From contig CM035312.1 of assembly GCA_002900995.3 (NCBI GenBank), positions 620,001 through 684,000 of the forward strand: a stretch of 64,000 bases of DNA, given 5' to 3'. A model generated the notes under the pieces. The model saw only the letters and a list, made by a program, of their open reading frames with translations, did not search any database and was not told the DNA's origin. This DNA comes from Ganoderma boninense (Eukaryota > Basidiomycota > Agaricomycetes > Polyporales > Polyporaceae). The stretch's first letter is position 1. Every line of letters begins with the position of its first letter. Both the position numbers and the translations under genes were made by a program. Below, one piece after another: positions 21,848-32,865 of the stretch.

Positions 21848-24800
21848 ATGGATGCGCATGATGGTGTGGTTCCCGCAGAAGGGAGGATGACCACGGGTCG
21901 CGCCAGTAAGCCGGCCTCTCCGCGTCCTCCTCTCCAATCCATCGACAGCGACCCGCCCGGCCAACCTCTCGAGAGCCCTACCTCGCTGGGCCCCCAAGAT
22001 GGGAACATGCCTGTCTCCGCAGGATCGCCCGAGCAGCAAGGCGGGGGAGAGCGACCTCTCAACGTCAGCGACGCGCTCAGCTATCTGGACTCGGTCAAGC
22101 TACAGTTTGCGGACCAACCGGAGGTGTACAACAAGTTTCTGGACATCATGAAGGACTTTAAGAGCCAGCTGTGAGTCACTCCTCTTGTGAATTCCTTGCC
22201 TTCTCCTCGTCTCGGATGTCGGCAGTATCTTGCCCTGTGGCACTTGAGCCATTCCCAATCACTGCACCCCTTCCGCGTCATCGCTCACACGCCTTTCGCT
22301 GTAGGATCGATACCCCGGGAGTCATCGAACGGGTCTCAAACCTCTTTCACGGACACCCCGCCCTTATCCAAGGTTTCAACACCTTTCTCCCCGCCGGATA
22401 CCGTATCGAGACGGGCGACAATGCTGACCCCAATACCATCACCGTCACGACTCCCGCCGGGACAACTACCCAGGCGACCAACGCCGCCTTCAAGTACGGC
22501 AAGCAGCAGACCGTGTCCGAGCGGGTCGCGGAGCTCGTCAACTCGGAGCCAGAGGCCCCCGTCGTCTCGCAGGAGTCACTCAAGCCCGCGCTCGAGTTCG
22601 TCCAGAAGCTCCGCACGCGCTACGCGAACCAGCCCGCGGTGTACCAGCGCTTCCTGAAGACCCTCGCAGAGTCGGGGAACCAGGGCCAGTCGGACATCAG
22701 CCGCATGGAGTCGTGGTCCGTCGCGTGTCTGTCGGCGCGGTACCCGAAGGGCGAGGTCATGACGGACATCATGGACCTGCTCAAAGACTCGCCGGACTTG
22801 ATGCGCGACTTTGTGCAGTTCTTGCCCGACGAGCGCGTGCAGAAGGAGCAATTCGCGCGCATTGCGAAGCTAGAGGAATCACGGAAGGCGAGCGAGTCGA
22901 GGTCGAAGCGGGGCGCGAAGGAGGCGAAGGAGACGAAGGAGGAGAACGCGGCGGCATCGACTGCCACGGGGCAGAAGAGGAAGCGGAAGCCTGTGGAGCG
23001 CGAAAAAGAGAAGGAGAAGGAGCCTGCCGTGAGGGCTTCTGCCAACAAAGTGCGTGATCCTAGCCATGTAGACGAACACTGTAACTCAGGACTTTCGTAG
23101 AAAGCTAAGGTTCACGCGGCGAGTGAAGTTCCCTCCCCAGCCCTGGCCCAACGCCAGGCCGCTGCTGCAGCACCTCCTTCACCTATCCGCGCACCCCCAC
23201 AGCCTCCGCCACAGACATTCTATCCTTCTCACTATCAGACCGTGTCGCTTGCCCCTCCCGTCCCGATTCCTGTGCAAGCTGTGAATTCGATCCATCCAAG
23301 CGATGAGTCGCACTTCTTCGAACGTGTCAAGCGCGCCTTGGACAATCGCGAGACGTACAACGAGTTCCTCAAGCTCGTGAATCTCTTTACACAGGATATT
23401 ATCAACACGACACGCCTCGTCCGAGAAGCAAGGACATTCCTTGGCGATGGAGAGCTGATGGTGCAGTTCAAGGACATTCTGGGATGGGACGTGAACAAGG
23501 AACGAATGGCTGCGCTCGAGGAGTCGTGGACGCGGCCGATGGGTGTGCTGGACCGTCCGAGTCGCCACCAGCTGCACAGTCGATATGGGAGCTACCGCAA
23601 GCTCCCTGCACATGTAAGTGTTTCGAGACGGCTGTTACAGTCTGCTAACATGAACATGCATCGTAGGAGGTCAACGTGCAGTGCTCTGGACGCGACGAGA
23701 TGTGCAATTCTGTGCTCAATGACGAGTGGATCTCGCAGCCGACGTTCGCGAGCGAAGACGCCGGCTTTATCGCTCACAAGAAGAACGTCTACGAAGAGGC
23801 ATTGCACCGAAGCGAAGAAGAGCGCCACGAGTACGATTTCCACGTCGAGGCAATCCACCGGACGATCCAGGTGCTCGAGCCACTAAACAATAAGATTGCG
23901 CAGCTGTCCCCGGAGGAGCGCGCGACGTTCAAGCTGAAGCCGAACCTCGGCGGCGTCGGCAAGGCGATCCACCAGCGGGTCATCAAGAAGATCTACGGCC
24001 GCGACCTGGGGATTGAGGTGTGGGGCGCGATGCAGGAGGTGCCGGCGACGGCGATCCCGGTCGTCTTGATGCGCCTGAAGCAGAAGCACGACGAGTGGAA
24101 GCGGGCGCAGCGCGAGTGGGACAAGGTCTGGCGCGAGGTCGACGCGCGCAACTACCACAAGTCGCTCGACCACCAGTCGGTCACGTTCAAGGCCGCGGAC
24201 AAGAAAGCGATCACGCAGAAGGCGTTCGTCACGCAGATCGAGGCCGCGCGCGACGAGCAGCGCGTGAAGCGCGCGTCGCTCGTCGACCCGCTCTTCGCGC
24301 GCACGAAGCCGCGCCACCAGCTCGAGTTCGTCGTCGAGGACACGGCGGTGCTGCAGGACGCGCTGAAGCTCGTGCTGTCGTTCCTGGACCGCACGCAGGG
24401 CCAGATCTCGCTGCCGGACAGGAAGAAGATCGAGACGTTCTTGCGGTCGTTCGTCCCGCTGTTCTTCATGATCGACTCGACCGTCTTCAACGCGGCGTTT
24501 GTTCCCCACCACGAGTCCGTGGACAGCGACCTCGAGATCGAGGCTGCAGGCGAGGACATGGAGATGGGCAGTGCGAATGGCAGTGCTTCGTCGTCGCGGT
24601 CGAGGGGCAGCAAGAAGGGAAACGGCGCTAATGGTTCAGGCGACCTGCGCAAACGGCTGCTGAAGAGCGAGCAGGCAAAGTCGTCAAGACGGACTCGCGC
24701 ACAGGAGGCAGCTTCCCCGACCCCCCCTTCGAGGTTCGCTTCTCCAGCGCTTTCTGAAGCTATGCAAGTGGATGGCGAGGGCTCGAGAACCGAGAACGAT

Positions 24801-26786
24801 GCGGTTCGGAACGGGATCGACAAGTCGACCTCCCGTCGACGAGGGACTTTCTATACCAACACGGCGTTCTATGTGTTACTTCGTTTGCTAGAGGTATCTT
24901 TCCCTAACCGTCGCAATGATCGTAATTGTGTTACTGACATGCAACTAGATGCTCTACTCGCGCTTATATCTGTTCAAGAATCTGACGAAGGAGATGGCGG
25001 ACCGCAACGACGATCCATTCGAACCAAACCCCTCGTCAATCAGGTCGACAATCCAAGCTGATCTCGCGAAACTAGGCAACCGGCTCGACCAGTCGTCTCA
25101 CTACTACGACCTGATGCTGGAGTCGTGCGAGAAGCTCTTTGACAACGAGCTCGAGCAGCCTGCGTTTGAGGAGATGATGCGATACATGTTTGGGTTGAAG
25201 GTGCGGTCCGTAACCCTCCTGCGGATCGACCCCCTTATTGACCGGCGGTGTAGCATGCGTTCAAGCTTTTCACCGTGGACAAGCTTATTGGGGCCCTGAT
25301 CAAGCAGATCCAAACCATATTGTCTGATCCTAAGAGCCAGGACTTGTACGAGCTCCTGCGGCGAGAACGGGAGATTCCTTCCCCTACGACCCAAGACCTC
25401 ATTAACTGTCGTCGAAATACGGAGCGTGTTCTTGGGCCCGACGAGAACTTGTTCCGTATTGACTGGGTAGGTGGACGTTGGATTTATTTTCTGAGGAAGT
25501 CGGCCAACCTTTTTTGCGCCTTGACAGCTTCCAGAACCGAGGACAATAACCATTCAACTGATTGGCAAGGACGATGCGACCTATGACGATTCGGAGGTTA
25601 TGAATGGACGATGGCAAACATACATCGAATCCTTCGTTTCCGTATGTCTAAGAAATCTTTGTACTGTGGGGACACCCCCGCTGACCTCATCCAAGCATCA
25701 TTACACTGCTGGTGTCCCGACATCATCCACGATTCGAAGGCCATTCCTCCTCCGGTGAGCTTATATCACTCCTGCTCTGGCCGTACTATGCTGACTTTGG
25801 ATGGCTTTGGAAGGACGAAGGTACCCTCTCTTACAGGTGCCATGCCAGACATTGTTGCCCGTGGCGGTCTCCAGATCAAGGTTTGCGTTCGCACCTACCG
25901 CCTTTTCTTCGTCTCCCAGTCCGAGGACATCATGGTACGCATCTCGTCACGTAAGGAACGCGCGGATGCGCGCAAGGCGGTCGAATCCAGGAACGAGAAG
26001 CGGAGGAAATGGCTCGAAGATTATGCGACTGCATACGTGAAGGACGAACCCAAGAGCGCAACTGCGGAGGCCGCGCCAAAACCGCCGCCCGCCCCTCCAT
26101 CACAATCTCAGGCCCGGAGCGAGTCCGCACCTGAGACTCCGGCCGAACCTGTGCCGCCGCCCGTCACGAAGGATGTCGAGATGGAGATCAGGAAGGAAAA
26201 GGAGCCCGAGGGGACGGCGTTCACCGCTCCGCAGGATGACCCAGCGGAGGCTGCAGCCGCTGTAGCTGCTCTCGGCCCTGCGCCAGATCCTGATGCCGAG
26301 GATGTCACGATGGGCGACACAACTCCTGCGCCCGAACCTGCAGCCCGAGAAGCCCCTGCTCGTGCACCAGAGCCTGAATCATCGGCGAGGACGACAACGG
26401 AGGCAGTTGCTAAGCGGAACCCTTCCCCTGCTCCCACTGCACCTCAACCGCCGTCCGACTCCTCACCTGAGGCGCCGCCCCCCATCACATCCGCTCCGGC
26501 CCCACCTGCTGCTTCTACTCAGGCGCATCCCAGGGGGGCCTCTCCTCCCCCCAACCCGCACATACACCACCCGTCCCTGCACCTGGCCATTCTACAACCG
26601 GATCTGAGCCTGCCCCAGCCCCATTATCACCCCAACCTCCCGCTCCTGCCCCACAACCTGGCTCTGCCCTTGCTGGGGCATCTGATGCTGAGCCTGCTGC
26701 GACCTCAGTATCAGTACCGGCACCAGCACCAGCGCCTGATCCCACCCCAAACCATGCGCCTCCACGAGCAGCTTCTCCAGCGCTGA
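21848..26786 (+). CDS. SIN3: SIN3 transcriptional corepressor scaffold; C-terminal tail probably frameshifted
   Basis: Exons 21848-22170, 22305-23049, 23101-23613, 23667-24893, 24949-25200, 25254-25466, 25528-25641, 25696-25754 and 25814-26786; about 1472 aa. Sin3 is the nuclear scaffold of the Rpd3-type histone deacetylase complex. Paired amphipathic helix domains lie at about 75-143 ([20 protein letters not shown], then [17 protein letters not shown]), 202-282 and 425-486. The HDAC-interaction region follows, with [17 protein letters not shown] and [14 protein letters not shown], then the Sin3 C-terminal domain ending near [14 protein letters not shown]. The last exon is Pro/Ala-rich. At a C6 run (26547-26552) the frame appears to slip: in the annotated frame the protein ends in unlike sequence at 26786, while one added base would continue the same Pro/Ala-rich tail to a stop at 27002-27004. 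The start at 21848 is a choice among in-frame ATGs. Confidence 0.92.
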
Positions 26787-27004
26787 CGCCCAAGCCTAAA
26801 TCCTCGCCGGATGTAGCAGCAGACCTAGCCATCCCACCACCTGCTCCTGCCCCTTCAGCGTCCGCGTCCGATCCGTGTCCGGAGAGTGCCCCACATCCAC
26901 CAACGCCGTCCGATTCCACACGTGGACCAGCTGCAGCTGCCGCACCCGAGCCGCGCGATCCACCGTCCGAAGCACCCCCTACCTCGTCGTCCTCATCTTC
27001 ATGA

Positions 27005-27703
27005 CATTGACAATGTCATGTCACAACCTTCCTCGCTGTTTTGTTCTCCTGTCGCGATTTGTATATATACCTCTCTATCCCTAGATCAATCAGTCCAAGT
27101 TGAATCTGCTCCAAAAGCTGTGTTTGATATGATAATGTTTGATATTTTTTTCCATTGCGCACCGCGGGCCTGGTCAATTCGAATTCGTCGTCGTGTTGTG
27201 TGTGTTGTATGTATCTCTGCTACATTACAGTTACCAGCCTCATGATAAATATGCCCCTCGGCGGGACGGTGGGAGGGATCCGGAATGCTAATAGCTATGG
27301 AACGGCGGACATGTGCATGTCAGTGATGATGGAACAACAACAAGATGGCTACAGTGCGTGGTGTGAAGTGCGAGTGTCCTGACTACATAGATTCCAAGAC
27401 CCATTCCAAATTTCGCTTTGCTTCATTATACTTTGCGTCGCGTTGCCGCACCCTCTCGACGCGCGGCATCGTGCCATCGGCTCATCCATCGCGCTCATAC
27501 AGCCTCACAACGTACAACAACATTCCAAACACCGAAGATGGCGATCGCGCACCCACCACTCGTCCACCGGCCACTCTTCGACAAGACATCGTGCCCACAG
27601 GCCGGATGAGTGCCACGGCGTGCCCGATCGTGCCTCCCGCACACAGTAGCATACATCCCTCAACACCGCGACGCCAGCATGGGATGGATGGAAAGCGCGT
27701 GGT
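27005..27703. other. Convergent intergenic region
   Basis: About 700 bases between the 3' ends of SIN3 and the eIF4E-type gene. AT-rich 27000-27250; no gene seen. Confidence 0.5.
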
Positions 27704-29293
27704 TCACGCCCGCTTTCCGCGCCAGCCAGAGCCCAGGACGCCGCCACCGCCAACGCCGAACCCGGCGAACGCGCCGCCAGGGCCGCCGCCGATTTGCGGG
27801 CCCTCGCCTGGTCCTGAGACGGGGCTGTTGAACCCTGGGGGCTTGCCGTGGAAGGAGGTCCGGTAGGACGACTGCGGGACCGCCTGGATGGAGAGGAACT
27901 TGTTCGGCACGGGGCGATCGTCGTTGTTGTACTGCATACACGCATACATGAGCACATGCGCCGTGCGGGGAAGGGCAAGGGCAAGAAGGAAGGAAGAAAG
28001 GAAGGAAGGAAGAAAAAATGAATGGAGATCGATCCCCGGAGATACAAAACGCTAACATGAACAGGGAGACGGGGACGCAGACGCACCTGGAACTCGAGGC
28101 CGATGCCGTCCGCCTCGGAGACGTCGAGGAGCTTGACCATCTTGCGCGCGATGCCGTTGATCTTCTCGACGTCCTCCTTGGAGCGCGTCCAGAGCTGGAT
28201 GCGGTCGACCTTGGAGCGGAGGCTGACGACGGCGCCGCAGATCTCGTCGCCCTCGTCGAGGTCCTCCCCGACGAGCGCCATGGCAAGCCAGTACCAGCAG
28301 CGGTCGAGGAGCTGCGGGTTATTCTTCATCGTGAGCACCCACTTGCCGCCATGCGCGTTCGCCTCGTCCTCCCACATCGGCTTGATGCCCGACTTGAAGA
28401 GGTGGTAGTTGGAGTTGCGCTCGAGCTTCGAGGGGGGCTTGAGCCAGTTGAAGTAGCGGCAGAAGGACTCGACCGTGTCGAACTCGCCGATCACCGTCAG
28501 CCCCGCCTCGTACTCGTCCGACTCGGGCGCCACGTAGAGCGCGGGGGCAGCGGCGGAGGGCCCGTCCGAGGCGGGCGTGAAGGGCACCTTGCTCTTCGTG
28601 TCGTGGAATATCGTCCTAGGGCGGTGGCGGAGAAGGTTCAACATCCCAAATCAGACTGCATACAAGCCCATGAAAAACGGAGACGTACCATGGGTGCTCC
28701 AGAGGGTGCTCGGGAGCCTTGATCATGAGCCCGGGGGTCTTAGGGTCCTCGATGGTCTCCGCCTCGGGGGGCTTGGCGGTGCCGTCGATGCTGAGGGTCC
28801 TTGCCTTTGCGAGGCGCGCGGTGATGGCGTCGAGGGAGGGGATGTTCTTGTAGCCAACAGGCATCTTCTGCCTGGGCTTCTTCTCCTCGGCCGCAGCCGC
28901 GGCGGTCTCCTGATTGAGCTGCTCGACCTTGTCCGCGGTGAGGGGATCACCAGGCTGCTCGCCTAGCGGGGTACTGCCATTGCTGTGGGGCGGGGAGACG
29001 GAGAGGGCGCTGGGGGACTCGGACCGCGAGGTCGGAGCGTTGACGAGGATGGAGTCGGCGGTGGATGGGGCAGTGGACGGGGCGACGGAGGAGGGCGTCG
29101 AGCTTTGGGAGCTCGTGCGGAGGAGCGAGGCGGCGAGGCGGGGGCGGTTTCCTGCGGTGGCGGGAGTCGGGGCGTTGAGGTTAATGCGGGCGGCGAGCTG
29201 GTTGAGAGAGGGCATGCGGGTGCCGGAAGAGGCCCTGTCGGACTTGACGGGGGCATCCTGGGCGGTCGTGGCTGGGGGCGAGGGGGTCGACAT
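27704..29293 (-). CDS. Class II eIF4E-family cap-binding protein (4EHP/eIF4E2-like)
   Basis: Minus-strand exons 29293-28689, 28615-28087 and 27931-27704; 453 aa. The eIF4E fold begins with HPLEHPWTIFHDTKSK and continues through GEFDTVESF, HLFKSGIKPMWEDE, GGKWVL, RCWYWLAMALVGE, EICGAVVSLRSK and IQLWTR. Human eIF4E Trp102 matches Trp283 (MWEDE). The Trp56 position appears to be Tyr237 (YEAGL), a mark of class II proteins such as metazoan 4EHP, which usually repress translation. The dorsal Trp73, used to bind eIF4G and 4E-BP YxxxxL motifs, appears to be Cys254 (SFCRYF). About 200 N-terminal residues are Ser/Thr/Pro-rich and probably disordered; the C-terminus is Gly/Phe-rich. It is not the canonical initiation factor by these marks. 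Class assignment relies on remembered alignment. Confidence 0.88.
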
Positions 29294-29842
29294 CGTCGGC
29301 GTCGGTGGTCAAGCAAGACAGCCCGTCGTCCCAAGCGCCCTCGCAGCTCGGCCCCACGCCTGATTGCATCACCGTTCGACCCCCGCCCGGCCCACTTTAT
29401 TTTTGCCTTTTTGTTCCGGACCTGATGCACGGCCACTCCCTCTCCCCCGGCCTCGAGGCCCAGGACCGCAATGCGGGCTAAGTACACAACCTGGCTTCAT
29501 ATTGCAGTACAGGCAGTGACGCACTGGTTGAAGGTACGTTTGTGTTTGGGCAAGGGTAAGCGAGTTGTTTATTGTGGGTCTACACGCCTCGACCACGTTC
29601 ATTGTTCTTGATTTGCATCTCGTTGCCGCCCCGTTCCAGGATGCCACGGTCCGAGCTAGACTGAATGCCCCGGCCTACAATTTACAAACGGCATTTGCTT
29701 CCGTAAATAAACAGGCTTCTCGCGGCTGACCGCCGGGCCCAACTGAGACGTATAAAAAGCCTCCTCAGCCCCGCCTAGGACCCATCGCATCCGCCTCTGT
29801 GCGCCCCTTCCTTTCCTTACAGACCTCCTCCCCTACACAACC
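29294..29842. promoter_or_regulatory. Divergent promoter region of eIF4E-type gene and chitinase
   Basis: 549 bases separate the two start codons on opposite strands. The chitinase side has a clear TATA box; the eIF4E side shows none, fitting a regulated secreted enzyme next to a housekeeping-type gene. Confidence 0.55.
29751..29758 (+). promoter_or_regulatory. TATA box of the chitinase gene
   Basis: TATAAAAA lies 92 bases upstream of the chitinase ATG at 29843, followed by a C/T-rich leader typical of strongly expressed basidiomycete genes. Confidence 0.65.
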
Positions 29843-32126
29843 ATGTTCCTCCCCCTTACCCTCCTGGCTGCTCTCCCTCTTTCTGCAGTCTGGGCCGCGC
29901 CCATGTGCTCTTTGAAGCCGCATAGGTCCGCCTCTACGACGAGCTCCGCTCCAGCGCCTACTGGAACCACTGTCGGCGCAACAGGATCAAGTTCAAATGG
30001 CAACGGCGCCGAGGTCGTCGCTACAACTTGGTATGCAGGGTGGCACGGCACCGACTTCCCACCAGAGAACATGAGCTGGTCCAAGTACTCCGCCGCCACA
30101 TACGCCTTCGCGTCAGTCCGTTTCCCAATCCATCTGAGCCACTGAGGCTGACCCTGCAAACAGTGTCACCACACCCGACGTCAACACCGTCTCTTTGGCT
30201 GACTCGGACGAGGAGCTCCTTCCTCGGTTTGTTGACCAGGCGCACCAGAATGTGAGTAGCGACGCATACATGTGTGCGCCGTGCTAACTATCCCACAGGA
30301 CGTTAAGGCGATGCTCACCATCGGTGGCTGGACCGGGTCCCAATACTTCTCTTCGGCCGTGGCCACAGAAGCGAACAGGACCGCGTTCGTCAAGACTATG
30401 ACCAACCTCATCTCCAAGTACAACCTGGACGGCCTCGACTTCGAGTGAGTCTCGCTTTTCACGGACATACAGGATTGTGAATGGAGGAAGTGGGACTCAG
30501 TCAGCGTCACTGTTTCGTGGCTGGTGAAGTCCCACTTCCTTTGTTATCCCCCGTTGCGCCTCACTACCACCAGCGAGTCGCGACCGTGACCCGTGGCCGT
30601 CCGTGGGCCTCCCATGAGCCTCCCCATGGGCCTCAATGGTCACACCTTCACGCTAGGGTTTCAGGAGGAGGCGAGAGCCTTAAGAATTACTCTGATAACG
30701 ACGCGCTCTCTCTCAACATGGCTTCAGGAGGGAGCTCGAGAAGCGGTTTAAAGTGCGACAGGGTCTTGTGTGGTAGCGCCCATCCACATCTTTGGATGCG
30801 TTTGTGGACGCCGGGGCTCCGTGACTCAGACCAGCCCCTTCTCTTGAATGGTCGTACCTGTTGTAGCTGAATACCAACTTGGGTCTACCTTGCCATTGGT
30901 GGATAGCTCCCATCTGGTTGATGCCTTCATTTATGACCTTCCATCGGGGAGAAATCAACTTTTCCACTTAAAGGAAACCCTGTGGATAGCGTTTCATTTC
31001 CCCAGACTTTCCGTGCCGCGGAAAGGTCAATTTCTTCGCAGTGTTCTTGACTTTCCCATCATATCACTTCTGATTTGGTGAGGGCAAGCGGATTGGGAGG
31101 TACATTGCGAAAGGGGTCAATCGCTTACGGTGGGAGTGACAACCCTTCACGGCAAGGACTTTCGTGAACCAGATTCCAGTGTTCGTTACGGACTTCACTT
31201 TCATTATGCTTGTGCTCTTCATATCGTTCCGTTCGAAATGACGCTAATGCAAATATGACAGCTGGGAGTACCCCAACAAGCAAGGCGCCGGCTGCAACCT
31301 CATCGCCGACAACGACAGCCAAAACTTCCTCTCCTTCCTCCAATCCCTCCGCTCCGCCGTCGGCCCCGACGTCACGCTCACCGCTGCTGCGGGTATCACC
31401 CCTTTCGCCGGCTCTGACGGCACCCCCATGACCGACGTCTCGGGCTTCGCCAAGGTCCTCGACTGGGTCGCGGTCATGAACTACGACGTCTGGGGCTCCT
31501 GGTCCAGCTCCGTCGGCCCCAACGCGCCCCTCAACGACACCTGCGCCCCCGCCGCTGACCAGGAGGGCTCTGCCGTCTCTGCGGTCAAGGCCTGGACCAC
31601 CGCCGGCTTCCCCGCGAACCAGCTCCTCCTCGGTGTCGCCTCCTACGGCCACAGCTTCAGCGTCCCGACTTCGGACGCGCTCTCCTCCTCTTCTTCCAAC
31701 ACGGCCTCGAGCCAGTCTGCGCTCGCCGCGTACCCGGCCTTCAACAAGAACAGCCAGCCAATGGGCGACTCCTGGGACGCCGTCTCGCCCGCAAGCGACA
31801 TGTGCGGCGTCGAGACCGCGGCGGGCCCGTCGGGCATCTTCGACTTCTGGGGGCTCGTCGAGGGCGGCTTCCTGACGGCGAACGGGACCGCCGCGAGCGG
31901 GATCGACTACCGCTTCGACGCGTGCTCGCAGACGCCGTACGTCTACAACCCGAGCACGCAGGTCATGGTCTCGTACGACGACACGCGCTCGTTCGCGGCC
32001 AAGGGCAAGTTCATCAACGACCAGGGCCTGCTCGGCTTCGCGATGTGGGAGGCCGCGGGCGACTACAAGGACATGCTCCTCGACGCGATCTCGGACGCGA
32101 TCGGGGTTGTCGAGGTCAGTTGCTGA
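29843..32126 (+). CDS. Secreted GH18 chitinase
   Basis: Exons 29843-30111, 30164-30251, 30299-30444 and 31262-32126; 455 aa. Residues 1-19 form a signal peptide, followed by a short Ser/Thr linker. The GH18 TIM barrel shows YAGWHG, MLTIGGWTGS, the catalytic DGLDFDWEYP with proton donor Glu170, the MNYDVWG strand, SYGHSF and GFAMWEAAGD. These match class V fungal endochitinases, which cleave beta-1,4-GlcNAc chains for wall remodelling or nutrition. No separate binding module is present. The third intron (30445-31261) is 817 nt and splits the Asp codon immediately before WEYP; other introns are about 50 nt. The spliced product is complete, so the gene is probably functional if this intron is removed efficiently. 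Confidence 0.95.
30480..30533. repeat. 12-bp inverted repeat (hairpin) inside the long chitinase intron
   Basis: GGAAGTGGGACT and its exact reverse complement AGTCCCACTTCC flank a loop of about 25-30 bases near the 5' end of the 817-nt intron. It could fold in RNA or mark inserted DNA. Confidence 0.6.
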
Positions 32127-32865
32127 TCTGTGATCGCCGTCCCTGCGGCCTCCGCCGCCCCCTTGTTTCTCCACCACCTCTGGGTCCCTGGGTGACCCCG
32201 TTTCATAACCTTCGCGCACGAGGTTGCGCATGCTTCATCTCCCGCCCATCTCGCACCCACGACAACGATGACCGCTCTCTGGCTGAGCGACGCGAAGTCA
32301 CGTCACGCCACGATATCACCGTGGCACGCCGTATTGTATCACTATACATATCCTATCCTTTCCCGTGGCTGTCCTTGGGCGTACCTGTAGCGTTATTTTA
32401 TTGACCGTGCTTGACGCACAGGTGTAACTCAATATATTGTAACCTGTTGCGACACCGAGGCGGTTTGACACCGGCCCCGCGCTGCAACTTCTCAGGACGC
32501 CGGCTCGCGTGCATGGTCAAGATGGCAATGGAGAACTGGTACGTGGTCTGCCCTTGACGTCCGATGTTGTGTAGCAGAGGGATGGTGTACGGGCCGACCG
32601 TCGCGGCGTTGAATACCTCGAGCTTGCGAGGTGTCAGCGCCATCCATTCATTTAGTACGGTGAAGATGTGCCTCTTGTTGTGCTGTACTGGTATACGATC
32701 TGGTATGATGTTGGCCCGGAGCCATGAATTATATATGCATTATTATTGATCTCGAGGACGGTATACATAGTGCATAGGCATGGTAACGAAAAAAAACTAA
32801 ACAACGGAAAACCTAGAAAATACGACAATCAGCCTCAGATCCTTCCTCGGAACCACAAAGGAGAC
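32127..32865. other. Convergent intergenic region
   Basis: 739 bases between the chitinase and HAM1-like 3' ends. A short minus-strand frame at 32398-32643 has no recognisable domain; AT-rich near 32700-32830. Confidence 0.5.

Noticed and set aside
32398..32643. 81-aa minus-strand frame between chitinase and HAM1-like gene
   Set aside because: No domain and it lies in a convergent 3' region; a chance frame is likely.
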